DNA of 64,000 nt from Deltaproteobacteria bacterium (GTDB taxonomy: Bacteria; Desulfobacterota; Binatia; Binatales; Binataceae), in the NCBI GenBank assembly GCA_019237115.1, contig JAFAHS010000485.1, positions 1 to 64,000 on the forward strand. Reading direction: 5' to 3'. This document shows, piece by piece, positions 41,602-51,269 of the stretch. The notes under the pieces were generated by a model. It ran no database searches, was not told the origin of the DNA, and worked only from the letters and a program-made list of their open reading frames with translations. The position numbers were made by a program, and so were the translations under genes. Every line of letters starts with the position of its first letter. Position 1 is the stretch's first letter.

Positions 41602-42375
41602 ATGGCGGTCGATCTGACGATTAGCGATTCGCTTGCCGAAATCGTTCTCAACCGTCCCGACAAGCTAAACGCTATCAACGAGACGATGGCGAAGGAGTTG
41701 GCTGCCGCTTTCGAGCGGGTCGAGCGGGCCGCGGTGCGAGCGCTGTTGCTGAGGGGCGAGGGCGCGGGATTCTGCGCCGGACGCGACCTGGCGGACGCCG
41801 ACCCTGGCAACGAAGATGCCGAGGCCATTCTGGAAGGGATGGTCAACCCGATTATCAAGCGCATCGCGGCCTTTCCGGCGCCGACCTTTGCCGCAGTGCA
41901 GGGCGCTTGCCTCGGCGTGGGGCTCGGAATGGCACTGGCCTGCGACGTGGTGTACTGCGCGGACGACGCGAAGATAGGCTCGCCGTTCGCGCGAATTGGT
42001 GCGGTCCTCGACTCGGGCGGGCACGCGTTTTTTGCAGCACGACTGGGCTCGCATCGCGCGCTGGAGCTCATCTACACCGGCCGCCTGCTTTCCGGACTGG
42101 AGGCGGCGCAGTGGGGGCTGGTTAATCAGAGCTTGCCCAAGGAGAAGCTGGTCGAGCACACGCGCTCGGTTGCAGCGCAGGTCGCCCACGGGCCGACCGC
42201 CGCGTTTGCGGAATCAAAGCGGCTGATGCGGCGAATCGACGAGGAGGCGCTCGGGCTCTTCGCGGTTTTGCGCTGCGAGGCGCAGGCGCAGGGGGCGGCC
42301 GGGAGGACCGCGGACTACAAGGAGGGCATCGGGGCATTTCAGCAGAAGCGGGCGCCCCGGTTTGTAGGGCGTTAG
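41602..42375 (+). CDS. Enoyl-CoA hydratase/isomerase (crotonase) family, PaaG-like
   Basis: 257-residue crotonase-fold protein. It has the CoA-binding LNRPDKLNAI and the oxyanion-hole parts GAGFCAGRDL and GACLGVGLGMALACDVVYCADDAKIG. The usual first catalytic Glu is absent (SPFARIG) and the second site is Asp (LDSGG). This Asp-only arrangement is that of PaaG-type isomerases, which open epoxide rings or shift double bonds in phenylacetyl-CoA catabolism, rather than classical hydratases. It follows the ferritin-like gene in the TetR unit. Substrate unknown. Confidence 0.9.
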   Translation: MAVDLTISDSLAEIVLNRPDKLNAINETMAKELAAAFERVERAAVRALLLRGEGAGFCAGRDLADADPGNEDAEAILEGMVNPIIKRIAAFPAPTFAAVQGACLGVGLGMALACDVVYCADDAKIGSPFARIGAVLDSGGHAFFAARLGSHRALELIYTGRLLSGLEAAQWGLVNQSLPKEKLVEHTRSVAAQVAHGPTAAFAESKRLMRRIDEEALGLFAVLRCEAQAQGAAGRTADYKEGIGAFQQKRAPRFVGR

Positions 42376-42516
42376 AAGACCAAATCCAGAAAGGCGCATA
42401 CGGGAGTGCTGACTGCGCCAAGGAGGTCAAGCGGTCGCCGCGCTGCTCGGGCCCCGTCGGGAATTTGACCAGCGCGTTTCGCGCCAGCGCCCTGGGTCAC
42501 GAAGCGGACAATCGGA

Positions 42517-44184
42517 TCAGCCCTTTCCCTTCGGATTGCCGTCGCGGGCTCTGCGGCGGGCGGCGTCACCCAGCGCGCCGGCGGGGTGGAAACGGCTGTA
42601 CTCCTCGGCGGTCAGGCCGCGCGCTACTTCGAGCGCTACTGACAGGCCGGCCAGGACGAAGGTTTCCGCGAGCACGCTGATTCTCGGGGCCAGGCCAAGC
42701 CCGCCACCTTCCTGCCGCACCGGCGCGCAGATGACGAGATCAGCCAGCCGCGCCAGATCAGAGTTGCGATTGCCTGTAACCGCGATCAGTTCGGCGCCCT
42801 GCTCCTTGATCGCAATGGCGGCGGAACAGATCTCGGTGTTACCGCTATTGGAAATCGCGATCACTATATCGTGAGGGTGGACTTGTCCCAGGCTGCCGTG
42901 CAGGGTCTCGGTTGCGTGCAGAAAGGTGGCCGGCGTGCCGACCGAGCAGAAGAGGCTCGCCGCATACCGGGCGACGTGCTCGGGCTTGCCAACCCCGGTT
43001 ACGTGCACGCGGCCGCCCCGCGCCTGGGCCTGCCGGATCATCTCCACTGCGCGGCCCAGCGCGCCAAGGTCGAGACCACCGCGAAGAATTTTCAGCTCGT
43101 CCAACGACTGCGCGAAGAAGCGCTCGATTTCCCGAACCTCGTGTTCGGCCTGTTCGACCGGCGACGGAGGACGGAACCCGTCATTGCGCAGCGACGGCGT
43201 TTCGGGAAGCGCCGAGCCGTAGAGGTCGAGAATTTCGCGGCGCAGCTCGAATCGTTCCGGGAAGGCGCCGAGGCGCTTGATGCAGACCGCGCCCGCTGCG
43301 TTGGCGAGCCGCCCGGCGGCTTCCCACGGAAGCTTCCAGCGCAGCGCAGCGAGGATTCCCGCCAGAAACGCATCACCAGCGCCGGTCGCATCGACCTGCT
43401 TCACCCGAAAGGCGGGAACCTTGAGCGCAGCGTCGCGGGCCGCAATGGCGCATCCGCGATCGCTCATCGTGATGATTACCGCGCGGTTGCCCCAGCGGCC
43501 GCGAATCTTCTCGGCCATCTTGAGCGGGTCGCCGTTTTTCGTTTCGGCAAGGCTCGCGGCGACCGCCTTTGATGGTTTCAGTATGGTCGCAAGCCTGAGC
43601 GCACGTTCGAGATCGGCGCGCGTTCCGAGCATCCGGGCCGCGTCGGTGGCAGGCAAGTCAACGTCCAGGACGCTGGGAATTGAATGCTTGCGCGCGAACG
43701 CCAGAATTGCATTCACGGTCGCAAGCGGCAGCTGGGAAACTTCGGTCGAAATTATGTTCGCACGTCGGATAAACGCGCCGTGACGGCGCTGGATTTCCTC
43801 GGGCCGCAGTTCGGCGGTTGCTCCACGCGCCATGTAGATCGCGCGGTCGCCGTTCGCGTCGACGATCACGGTAGCGAAGGAGCTCGAACTGCCGTCGAGC
43901 GTCAGATGCTGGGCGATGCCGAACCGATCCATCCCGGCTCGCAAGAATTCGCCGTGCCGGTCGTCCCCCATCTTGCCGAAGATCCCGGCGCTGAGCCCGA
44001 GCACGCGCGCCCAACCCAGATGGTTCAGTACCAGCCCACCCACCTGGGTGCGCTCCACCGAGCCCCCCGCGTCATGGGCGTCCAGAATGGTTTTTTCGTC
44101 GGCGGTGATGATTCGTGGAGCGCGGTAGAACAGATCCACCACCATGCTGCCGCATCCCACGACGTCGAGTTTTCCGTCAGCCAT
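42517..44184 (-). CDS. Fused PfkB-family sugar kinase and KdsD-like SIS sugar-phosphate isomerase
   Basis: 555-residue fusion. Residues about 1-325 are a PfkB/ribokinase-type kinase: LDVVGCGSMVVDLF start, TQVGGLVLNHLG, KPSK, and the anion-hole and catalytic motif DATGAGDAF with Asp271. Residues about 350-545 are an SIS domain: GVGKPEHVARYAASLFCSVGTP, HATETLHGSLGQV, AISNSGNTEI and the late HPAGALGD. These match the catalytic Lys and His positions of arabinose-5-phosphate isomerase (KdsD/GutQ), without its CBS domains. The ATG at 44184 overlaps the aldolase stop by 8 bases. One polypeptide would thus phosphorylate a sugar and interconvert its ketose and aldose phosphates. Confidence 0.9.
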   Translation of the reverse strand: MADGKLDVVGCGSMVVDLFYRAPRIITADEKTILDAHDAGGSVERTQVGGLVLNHLGWARVLGLSAGIFGKMGDDRHGEFLRAGMDRFGIAQHLTLDGSSSSFATVIVDANGDRAIYMARGATAELRPEEIQRRHGAFIRRANIISTEVSQLPLATVNAILAFARKHSIPSVLDVDLPATDAARMLGTRADLERALRLATILKPSKAVAASLAETKNGDPLKMAEKIRGRWGNRAVIITMSDRGCAIAARDAALKVPAFRVKQVDATGAGDAFLAGILAALRWKLPWEAAGRLANAAGAVCIKRLGAFPERFELRREILDLYGSALPETPSLRNDGFRPPSPVEQAEHEVREIERFFAQSLDELKILRGGLDLGALGRAVEMIRQAQARGGRVHVTGVGKPEHVARYAASLFCSVGTPATFLHATETLHGSLGQVHPHDIVIAISNSGNTEICSAAIAIKEQGAELIAVTGNRNSDLARLADLVICAPVRQEGGGLGLAPRISVLAETFVLAGLSVALEVARGLTAEEYSRFHPAGALGDAARRRARDGNPKGKG

Positions 44185-45328
44185 GCCCGCGAAGGACTCC
44201 GGGCGCCCCAAGCGCCGGATGCGCATCATATTCACTGACCCATCCGGGCTCCAGCTCCTCGGCATTGCACTTGAACATCCGCTCCACGCGCGCCGCGAAC
44301 TCACGTCGTTCGGCGCCCTCGAGCGACGGAGTCGCCCGGGCGACTGCATCGCTTTCAACAACCCCCAGTTCCTTCAGGGCGGCCTTGTAGCAAGCGATGA
44401 CAGGCACGTAGGGCTTGCCGGTGCGTCTGAAAGTGCAGGCAGCGCGGAGTCGTTCGACCCCGCCGCCGTAGCTCGCTATCAGCTGGCTGTTTCCGGCACG
44501 GCACACGCGCCACGCCCGTTGCCACTCGCGCGGGAGGACGTTGGCCGGACCCGCCACCACCCCATAGGGCATCGAGCGTTGGGTTACGTAGCGGTTCCAT
44601 CGATGGCGCAGCGAGCCGGCGATACCTTCGGCCGGAGCAAACAGGTCGAAAATCAGGTAGGGGTCGCCGGCATAGATTGCGAACTCATGGGAAAGCTTGA
44701 AATGCGAAGCGGCACGCGTGTAGTTGCCCAAGACCGCCTTACCGGCAGTGACTTTCACGCCGCGCACGTATTCCAGGCGTGCCATCCGCTTTACATCGCG
44801 GGTGTGGAGATGCGGCGACCTGCCGGGAGCCGCGATGTCGGCGTTGTCGTACAGGAATACCGGAATGGTTCGGCCGAGTTTTTCGAACAGCCCGCCCACC
44901 TCGCGTTCCACGAAGTCGGGTGGTGAACCTGCGTCGCGAATCGAAAGCGGCGCAACCACCGCAGCATCGGAGTCGAGCTCGATCGCATACTTCAGATTCG
45001 CGAGCGTCTCGGCCCGCGTATGGGCGGTGATTCCGACCCACGCTTCGATTCGACGACCGATGGCGAGCGAAACGCGCCGGCATTCATCAACCACGATTCG
45101 CGATACAGTCTGGCGCCCCCGATTGTCCATCCGGTCCCATTCGCCGGTGGTTCCGGCCGCGAACAGGATGTCGGCGCCCCGTCCGCCCTGGATGATGTAC
45201 CGCACGGCGGCACGCTGCTCCTGCTCGAGGACCTCGCCCTTGGGCGACAGGATGGTGACGATCGGTGTGGACAGGCCCGGGCGCGGCAAATATTCGGAGA
45301 GTGACTGCACCAGCCGGGATATTATCAA
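44177..45328 (-). CDS. DapA/NanA-type class I pyruvate-dependent aldolase
   Basis: About 383 residues, longer than typical DapA (290-300) owing to a C-terminal extension. Core motifs are PGLSTPIVTIL, FAAGTTGEWDRM (the GTTGE pyruvate-binding loop), the catalytic Tyr160 in VFLYDNADI and the Schiff-base Lys192 in YVRGVKVTAG. Such enzymes split or form 2-keto-3-deoxy acids, using pyruvate. The start is a TTG at 45328, with a GTG at 45310 as alternative; neither has a good ribosome site. It is translationally coupled to the PfkB-SIS fusion, pointing to sugar-acid metabolism rather than lysine synthesis. Confidence 0.85.
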   Translation of the reverse strand: MIISRLVQSLSEYLPRPGLSTPIVTILSPKGEVLEQEQRAAVRYIIQGGRGADILFAAGTTGEWDRMDNRGRQTVSRIVVDECRRVSLAIGRRIEAWVGITAHTRAETLANLKYAIELDSDAAVVAPLSIRDAGSPPDFVEREVGGLFEKLGRTIPVFLYDNADIAAPGRSPHLHTRDVKRMARLEYVRGVKVTAGKAVLGNYTRAASHFKLSHEFAIYAGDPYLIFDLFAPAEGIAGSLRHRWNRYVTQRSMPYGVVAGPANVLPREWQRAWRVCRAGNSQLIASYGGGVERLRAACTFRRTGKPYVPVIACYKAALKELGVVESDAVARATPSLEGAERREFAARVERMFKCNAEELEPGWVSEYDAHPALGAPGVLRGHG

Positions 45329-45473
45329 ACGAAAATGGCGTGGGGCAGGGCGCAGCGAGCGGGATTCCTGCGTTCCACGGGCTTTCTTTCAGCTCAGAGA
45401 CCCACCGTTTCCAATCCCACGGATTCTCAGGCGTGCGATCGACCAACACGGCGATGGCGCGCTCGTGGAAAGG

Positions 45474-46145
45474 CTACAATACCGCGATGCCCATGTAGGT
45501 CTTGAAGGTCCAGCGGGTTCCCGTGTTGGCGAAGTTTTCGATGCGGCCCTCTATACGAACCTGGTAGGTACCGTTGGGGAGCGCAGCCGCCTTTGGCGGA
45601 TTGTTGCTCCAGATGGACTTCTTGGCTGCGTCGATAAACAGTTTGTCGACGATGGCCTTTCCCGAGCGCTGATCGATAACAATTTCCTGCAGTTTGCCAT
45701 TGGGTGCCAAGGTCGCGGTCAGGACCACGGGTTGCAGATCATCCGGCAATTTCAGACGGACGATGTCATCATCGCTCTCGCGCAGCCGTACCTGGCCCCA
45801 CAGCTTGTCGAGCAGGCTTCCCGAAAACCCGGCGAATTGAGCGGCCTTGAGATTCATGAGTTGCTGCTCGGCAGGACTCGCGTCAGTACCCACGTGGCGC
45901 TTGCTGCCGGGTTGGTCCTGAAAGGCATGGCCGTACGAATCGGTCTGGTTGGTAGCCTCGTACGCAGCGTGCGGATTGCTGATTTGAGCCACCGGATTCG
46001 CGGACAACTTTGAAAGATCGTTCACGTAGTGGGGCGTCGAAGCCGCTTCCGGACCCGCCGTTTCAGAGGGACTGCAAGCCGCAATCGCAGAGAGCAGGAA
46101 TAGACTAAGGATGAAGCGGTGCCTTTTCACTGCTGCCTTCCCCAT
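45474..46145 (-). CDS. Lipoprotein with TonB-C-like C-terminal domain
   Basis: About 223 residues. The signal peptide ([15 protein letters not shown]) ends in a lipobox. A disordered middle (about 35-105) follows. The C-terminal 110 residues (LDKLWGQVRLRESDD, LTATLAPNGKLQEIVIDQRSGKAIVDKLFIDAAKKS, WSNNPPKA) have the strand-helix pattern of TonB C-terminal/TonB-like domains. The ATG at 46145 gives the longer form; a GTG at 46130 has an ideal GGGGAAGG and may be the real start. It overlaps the end of the upstream exported-protein gene. No TonB box partner or ExbBD genes are near. Confidence 0.7.
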   Translation of the reverse strand: MGKAAVKRHRFILSLFLLSAIAACSPSETAGPEAASTPHYVNDLSKLSANPVAQISNPHAAYEATNQTDSYGHAFQDQPGSKRHVGTDASPAEQQLMNLKAAQFAGFSGSLLDKLWGQVRLRESDDDIVRLKLPDDLQPVVLTATLAPNGKLQEIVIDQRSGKAIVDKLFIDAAKKSIWSNNPPKAAALPNGTYQVRIEGRIENFANTGTRWTFKTYMGIAVL

Positions 46146-47739
46146 CGAGCGCAAGAATCCTGGGCCGCGAAGCATTGTAGTCAGTCATGAAGGCGTCGAA
46201 CAGTTCCTGACCCAGTTGCCGCTCTTCGCGTTTCACTTCGGCGGAATGCGCATCCGCAACTGAATCACCTACCCGTGCGAGCAGTTCGAGCGCGGGAGCA
46301 TAGCGGAATTCCGCATTCGCGCTTCCCGTCCATCGATACAGTCCGGTGCCCTCGGAGCGCGAGGAAAACGTCGCGCGAAAGCCGCCATCGCCCTGCGCAA
46401 GCACCCGTAGGAATTCGCCTGCGACCAGGTCGATGATTTGGTGGATGCCGGGCGGTGCCACCAGGGTTGGTACGGCCTCCATCGTGCTGGTGGTTTCCAC
46501 GCTGTCCGGAGCGGACCGGAAATTGGTCGCAAAGTTCAGATCCTCGAGCCCGAAGGTCAATCCGAGCCGCGTGATCGTGGCCGAGGTCCGGGTGTGATAG
46601 GTGCCGTGGCCAGGCTGGGTCAGGTCGACACTTTCCGCGGCCGCTTGATAAGCGTCGTTGAAAGGGGTGAGCAGTCCCCTGCGCACCATGAAAATGGTGC
46701 GCATGCGCCCGCGATTGAACTGGGTTTCGAGCAGGCGGTTGCCGTGCGAGTCGGTGACCACCGTCTTGGCCACCACGGAAGGCCCCATCGAGCTGTAGAA
46801 TTGATAGAGCTGCGGAAACGGCTTCAGCGAATTTGTTTGTAACTCTGCATCGAGATTGAACAGAACCACCGGCTCGCCGGAGGCCCAGAATTCATCAAGC
46901 ACGTTGCGAAACTTCAAGTAGTGCTCGACCTTTGCCGAGAAGTTGGGCAAATCTCTGTGAAAGCGATCGAGAATCGCGTGATCGTGGTGGTTGAAAACAC
47001 CGGGTTGGGTGTCCCACGGCGCGCGCAGGTCGCCGTGGATGAAGCGCAACAGAGCCGCGAGAAACGCCAACCCGCCGCTGGCCCCGTACGTATCGGTGAG
47101 CAAATCGCCGCCGACCTGACCTTCGACCGCGCGAATGTCTCCGTCGACCGAGCCAGACACCGGCGTAAGTGTGAAGGCGCCCGCCATATGAAAGGGAAGT
47201 TCCGGAGTTTGATGTTTGGCGGCCAGCTCATACAAGTAGCTTTTCGGCTGTGGTCGGCCGATCACGGAGACCTGATGGGCCTTCTCGGGGAGCTCGGTCC
47301 ACGCGATATCCTTGCGGGAGTACAGAGAAGCCGCACGAATGAGCGTGGCCTGACGGGGTGGAAGCTTATCGAGAAGCTTGCGGACCGGCGGACTGAACTC
47401 CGGGTGCAGCCAGATTTTCTCCTGAAAATCCAGTTGCCGGTCGGCGATCGCAAGCGAACGTTGCGCGCGTGACGGACCGGGAGGTGCCAACGCCAGAACG
47501 GTGTTAAGGATGCTCTCGGCCGGCGAAGAAAAGCCGGGGACGGATACCGGCTGGGTCGCCGCAGGCTCGGCGCGGGTAATGCTCGCGCCGGCCAGTAGCC
47601 CCAAGGTCGCGCAGGCTGCAGAAACGCCTCGGAGTATCGCCGTGGAGAACCGCGGAATTGTCTGGTGTGACCGGTGGTGGTATCGTTTGCGAAATAGGAA
47701 TGAGTGGTTAGATTCGCCCAGATGAAAGCCGAAGTCCAT
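46105..47739 (-). CDS. Predicted exported protein of unknown function
   Basis: About 544 residues from the only plausible in-frame ATG at 47739, which itself overlaps the start of rpmE on the other strand. A hydrophobic stretch ([27 protein letters not shown]) looks like a signal peptide cleaved after Ala. The mature part has no motif I recognise; it contains [21 protein letters not shown] and several aromatic beta-like segments. The position of the signal peptide, some 28 residues inside the protein, suggests the true start is later, perhaps at a non-standard codon. It overlaps the downstream lipoprotein gene, so both are probably exported partners. Confidence 0.6.
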   Translation of the reverse strand: MDFGFHLGESNHSFLFRKRYHHRSHQTIPRFSTAILRGVSAACATLGLLAGASITRAEPAATQPVSVPGFSSPAESILNTVLALAPPGPSRAQRSLAIADRQLDFQEKIWLHPEFSPPVRKLLDKLPPRQATLIRAASLYSRKDIAWTELPEKAHQVSVIGRPQPKSYLYELAAKHQTPELPFHMAGAFTLTPVSGSVDGDIRAVEGQVGGDLLTDTYGASGGLAFLAALLRFIHGDLRAPWDTQPGVFNHHDHAILDRFHRDLPNFSAKVEHYLKFRNVLDEFWASGEPVVLFNLDAELQTNSLKPFPQLYQFYSSMGPSVVAKTVVTDSHGNRLLETQFNRGRMRTIFMVRRGLLTPFNDAYQAAAESVDLTQPGHGTYHTRTSATITRLGLTFGLEDLNFATNFRSAPDSVETTSTMEAVPTLVAPPGIHQIIDLVAGEFLRVLAQGDGGFRATFSSRSEGTGLYRWTGSANAEFRYAPALELLARVGDSVADAHSAEVKREERQLGQELFDAFMTDYNASRPRILALDGEGSSEKAPLHP

Positions 47740-47922
47740 CCCGAATACCGCCGCTGCATAGTGACCTGCGCGTGCGGCAACACCTTTGAGACTCGCTCGA
47801 CCGCCAAGGAGTTGCACGTCGAGGTCTGCTCGAACTGTCATCCGTTTTACACCGGCCAGCAGCGTCTGGTCGACACCGCGGGGCGCGTCGAGCGCTTCAA
47901 GCGCAAGTACGGACTGAAGTAG
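47722..47922 (+). CDS. rpmE: 50S ribosomal protein L31, zinc-binding type
   Basis: 66-residue ribosomal protein. It begins [22 protein letters not shown] and has the second Cys pair in [13 protein letters not shown], giving the four-Cys zinc site of the C+ paralogue, and ends [11 protein letters not shown]. It is the first gene of a housekeeping run with prfA and prmC, an order found in many bacteria. An in-frame GTG upstream at 47704 is unlikely, as L31 normally starts MK. Confidence 0.95.
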   Translation: MKAEVHPEYRRCIVTCACGNTFETRSTAKELHVEVCSNCHPFYTGQQRLVDTAGRVERFKRKYGLK

Positions 47923-48046
47923 CATTTGAGCTCCCGCCGCCCAGGGCGCCGCGCGCCTTCGGGTGACGGGAGAATGGTATCTGCGGCGGGTGATTCCCGC
48001 CGCGCTTCGTTTGGGGGTCCTGCGCGCGCTCCGAGTCAGTCGAAAG

Positions 48047-49108
48047 ATGCTCGACAAAATCAAAGGAATTGAAGAGCGCTTCGCGGACCTGGAGAAGAAA
48101 CTCCAGGACCCGGCCACCATCTCCAACAATCGCGAATATGCGCGCCTGGCCAGGGAACGCGCGCAGCTGGTGGAGGTTACCGATTGTGCGCGCGAGTATC
48201 GCAAATTGCTCGATGAGGTCGCGGAACACAAGTCGATTCTCGATGGCGATGACGCGGAGTTGCGCGAGCTCGCCAAGGCGGAGCTGCCAGCATTGCAGAA
48301 GAAGCAGGAGGCGGTCGAGCAAAAGTTAAAGCAACTCCTGACCCCGCGCGACCCCAACGACGAGAAAAACGTCCTCCTGGAGATTCGCGCCGGCACCGGT
48401 GGCGCGGAAGCATCACTGTTTGCGGGCGAACTGTACCGGATGTACTCGCGCTACGCTGAGCGCCGCGGGTGGAAACTGGAGGCGATGAGTCTCAGCGACA
48501 CGGGACTTGGCGGGATCAAGGAAGTGATCGCGCTCATCAGCGGGCGTGGCGCCTACTCGCGCCTTAAATACGAGGGCGGAGTGCATCGGGTGCAGCGGGT
48601 GCCCGAGACCGAAGGCTCGGGACGCATCCACACCTCGGCGGTCACGGTCGCGGTCATGCCCGAAGCTGACGACGTGGAAGTGAATATCAACGAAGACAAA
48701 GATCTGCGCATCGATGTCATGCGCGCATCGGGGCCCGGCGGGCAAAGCGTGAACACCACCGATTCCGCGGTCCGCATCACCCATATTCCAAGCGGCATGG
48801 TCATCGTCTGTCGCGACGAGAAATCGCAGCATAAGAACAAAGCGCGCGCGCTCAAGATTCTACGCGCGCGCCTGCTGGAAAAAGCCCGCGCCGAACAGGA
48901 CGCACAAATCGCGGCTACCCGGCGCTCGATGGTGGGGACCGGCGACCGCTCCGAGCGCATTCGCACCTACAACTTCCCGCAATCGCGGGTGACCGATCAT
49001 CGTATCAATCTGACCATTCACCAACTTGAGCAGTTTCTCGACGGCGCGCTGGACCCGGTAATCGACGCACTCGCGACCCAGGAGCAGGCGCAAGCGCTTA
49101 GCGCCTGA
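48047..49108 (+). CDS. prfA: Peptide chain release factor 1
   Basis: 353-residue release factor recognising UAA and UAG. The catalytic GGQ is at 231-233 in ASGPGGQSVNTTDSA. The codon-reading motif is PET at 186-188 in VQRVPETEGSGRIHTS, which fits the PxT of RF1 rather than the SPF of RF2. The N-terminal coiled domain and overall length are normal. The ATG at 48047 begins the conserved MLDKIKGIEERF. It is followed at 6 bases by prmC, which methylates the GGQ glutamine. Confidence 0.97.
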   Translation: MLDKIKGIEERFADLEKKLQDPATISNNREYARLARERAQLVEVTDCAREYRKLLDEVAEHKSILDGDDAELRELAKAELPALQKKQEAVEQKLKQLLTPRDPNDEKNVLLEIRAGTGGAEASLFAGELYRMYSRYAERRGWKLEAMSLSDTGLGGIKEVIALISGRGAYSRLKYEGGVHRVQRVPETEGSGRIHTSAVTVAVMPEADDVEVNINEDKDLRIDVMRASGPGGQSVNTTDSAVRITHIPSGMVIVCRDEKSQHKNKARALKILRARLLEKARAEQDAQIAATRRSMVGTGDRSERIRTYNFPQSRVTDHRINLTIHQLEQFLDGALDPVIDALATQEQAQALSA

Positions 49109-49114
49109 CCGCGA

Positions 49115-49996
49115 ATGCCGGGACCGACCGCATCGACTCAAACCCCCAAAGTGTCGGTCGTCCTGCAAGCGGCTGCGGCAAGCCTGGCGGCGGCCGGAGT
49201 AGAGTCAGCGCAACTCGACGCACAGCTTCTGCTGGCGGCGGCTGCCGGTGTCGATCGTGCGGCGCTGCTGTCGGGCAGCATGAATCTATCCCCCGAAACG
49301 CTTGCCCGGTTTGAGGCCATGATGACCCGCCGCCGGGCGCGCGAGCCGGTAGCCTATATCCTCGGTCGACGAGAATTCTATTCCCTGGAGTTCGAAGTCG
49401 ACCGCGAGGTGCTCATTGCGCGCCCGCACACCGAGACGGTAGTTGAGGTTGCTCTTGAGTTCATCGCCGGGCATCCGCGCGCTCGGGTCCTCGATATCGG
49501 AACCGGATCGGGTGCAATCGCGGTGGCGCTCGCGGCCAACGCGCCCCAGGTCAGCGTCGTGGCAACTGATATCTGGCCGCCCGCGCTGGCGCTTGCCGGA
49601 CGCAACGCGGCAAGCAACAAAGTTGCGGAGCGGATCGACTTCGTCACGGCTGACGTTTTCGAGCGCCTGGATGCCGGGCCCGGCTTGGGAAAGTTCGACC
49701 TCGTCATCTCCAACCCGCCCTATATTGTGGACGATCAAATCGCCCTGCTGGATCCAGAGGTGCGCAATTTCGAACCGCGGGTGGCTCTGCGTGGCGGCCC
49801 CGAGGGTCTGGATTTCTTCAGGCGCATTGCGGCATGCGTGAGGTTGCATCTGGAGCGCGACGGCCTCCTGGTGCTGGAGGTGGGAGCGGGACAGGATGGC
49901 GCGGTGGCCGCAATTCTCACCGCGGCAGGAATGCAGCCGGCCGGCGTGATAAAGGATCTGGACGGTATTGCCCGGGTGGTTACCGCGCGGCCCTGA
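49115..49996 (+). CDS. prmC: Release factor glutamine methyltransferase
   Basis: 293-residue SAM-dependent methyltransferase that modifies the Gln of the GGQ motif of release factors. The helical N-terminal substrate domain is at about 10-95. REFYSLEFEVDREVLIARPHTE precedes the Rossmann core, with the SAM motif VLDIGTGSGAIAVALA at 125-140 and the NPPY active site at 200-203. The usual PRPDTE segment reads ARPHTE. It is adjacent to prfA, as in many genomes. Confidence 0.96.
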   Translation: MPGPTASTQTPKVSVVLQAAAASLAAAGVESAQLDAQLLLAAAAGVDRAALLSGSMNLSPETLARFEAMMTRRRAREPVAYILGRREFYSLEFEVDREVLIARPHTETVVEVALEFIAGHPRARVLDIGTGSGAIAVALAANAPQVSVVATDIWPPALALAGRNAASNKVAERIDFVTADVFERLDAGPGLGKFDLVISNPPYIVDDQIALLDPEVRNFEPRVALRGGPEGLDFFRRIAACVRLHLERDGLLVLEVGAGQDGAVAAILTAAGMQPAGVIKDLDGIARVVTARP

Positions 49997-50003
49997 ACTG
50001 GCG

Positions 50004-51269
50004 ATGGAAAAAATGATCATACATGGCGGTGCGCCGCTTAAGGGGCGGGTCGTCCTCAGCGGCAGCAAGAATGCCGCGCTCCCGCTCATGATGGCATCGC
50101 TGCTGACCGACGAGCCGGTGCGCATCCGCAACGTGCCGCGGCTCTGGGACGTGCGAACCGCAATCGATCTCCTGAGCGGGCTTGGGGTCGTGGCCAAATG
50201 GACGGGAGAACATCAACTTAGCCTGCACGCGGTGCGCGTGACCGGGCACGAAGCCCCCTACCAGTTGGTCAAAACGATGCGGGCCTCCTTCTTCGTGTTG
50301 GGCCCGCTGCTCGCGCGCTCGGGCCGCGCCCGCGTCTCAACCCCCGGAGGGTGCGCGATCGGAGCCCGCCCGGTGAATCTACATATCAGCGGAATTCGCG
50401 CACTGGGCGCGCGCGTCCAACTTCGGGGCGGGTACGTCGAGGCGCACGCTGAACATCTCAAGGGCGCACGAATCTGGCTGGACAATCCCTCGGTAGGAGC
50501 GACCGAGAACATCATGATGGCGGCGACCAGGGCTCGCGGGAGCACCCAGATCGAGAATGCGGCCCGCGAGCCGGAAGTCCAGGATCTTGCGAAGCTGCTC
50601 AATGCAATGGGGGCGCAGATACGTGGCGCGGGAACCCACGTTATCGAAATCGACGGTGTCGATCGCCTGCACGGGGCCGATCACGAGACCATCCCGGATC
50701 GAATCGAGGCCGGGTCCATGATGATCGCGGCGGCGATAACCGGTGGTGATATCGAAGTCGCCAACGCACCCACGGTGCATCTCGATGCAGTCATGGTCAA
50801 ACTGCGCGAGGCCGGAGCGGAGGTCAGTGGAAACGGCAGTTTGGGAGTACGCGTACGGCGCGAGGGGACACTCAAGCCGGTGGAGGTTCGCACGCTTCCG
50901 TACCCGGGATTTCCCACCGACCTGCAGGCCCAGATGATGGCTCTGCTTACCCAGGCCTCTGGAACCTCGGTGATCACCGAAACCATCTTCGAAAACCGTT
51001 TCATGCACGCCCCCGAGCTGATCCGGATGGGCGGCGACATCCTGATGAAGGGTCCCACCGCAGTGGTGCGCGGCCCCACCCAGCTGAGCGGCGCGCCCGT
51101 GATGGCAACCGATCTGCGCGCGAGCATGAGCCTGATTCTGGCGGGTCTGGCTGCCGAAAACACCACCGAGTTAAGCCGTATCTATCATCTCGATCGTGGC
51201 TACGAGGCTCTCGATGCGAAGCTCGGCCAGCTGGGCGCTCGTGTCGAAAGAGTAAAAGACGCCCCATGA
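50004..51269 (+). CDS. murA: UDP-N-acetylglucosamine 1-carboxyvinyltransferase
   Basis: 421-residue first committed enzyme of peptidoglycan synthesis, transferring enolpyruvate from PEP to UDP-GlcNAc. The catalytic Cys117 lies in [16 protein letters not shown], the residue alkylated by fosfomycin in sensitive enzymes. Lys22/Asn23 (SGSKNAAL) and the end motif LDRGYE are intact. The ATG at 50004 begins MEKMIIHGG. It overlaps hisD by 4 bases. Length is normal. Confidence 0.97.
   Translation: MEKMIIHGGAPLKGRVVLSGSKNAALPLMMASLLTDEPVRIRNVPRLWDVRTAIDLLSGLGVVAKWTGEHQLSLHAVRVTGHEAPYQLVKTMRASFFVLGPLLARSGRARVSTPGGCAIGARPVNLHISGIRALGARVQLRGGYVEAHAEHLKGARIWLDNPSVGATENIMMAATRARGSTQIENAAREPEVQDLAKLLNAMGAQIRGAGTHVIEIDGVDRLHGADHETIPDRIEAGSMMIAAAITGGDIEVANAPTVHLDAVMVKLREAGAEVSGNGSLGVRVRREGTLKPVEVRTLPYPGFPTDLQAQMMALLTQASGTSVITETIFENRFMHAPELIRMGGDILMKGPTAVVRGPTQLSGAPVMATDLRASMSLILAGLAAENTTELSRIYHLDRGYEALDAKLGQLGARVERVKDAP

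Noticed and set aside
47740..48396. Upstream extension of the exported-protein frame on the minus strand
   Set aside because: It is antisense to rpmE and prfA, whose products are unmistakable, and has no recognisable domain.
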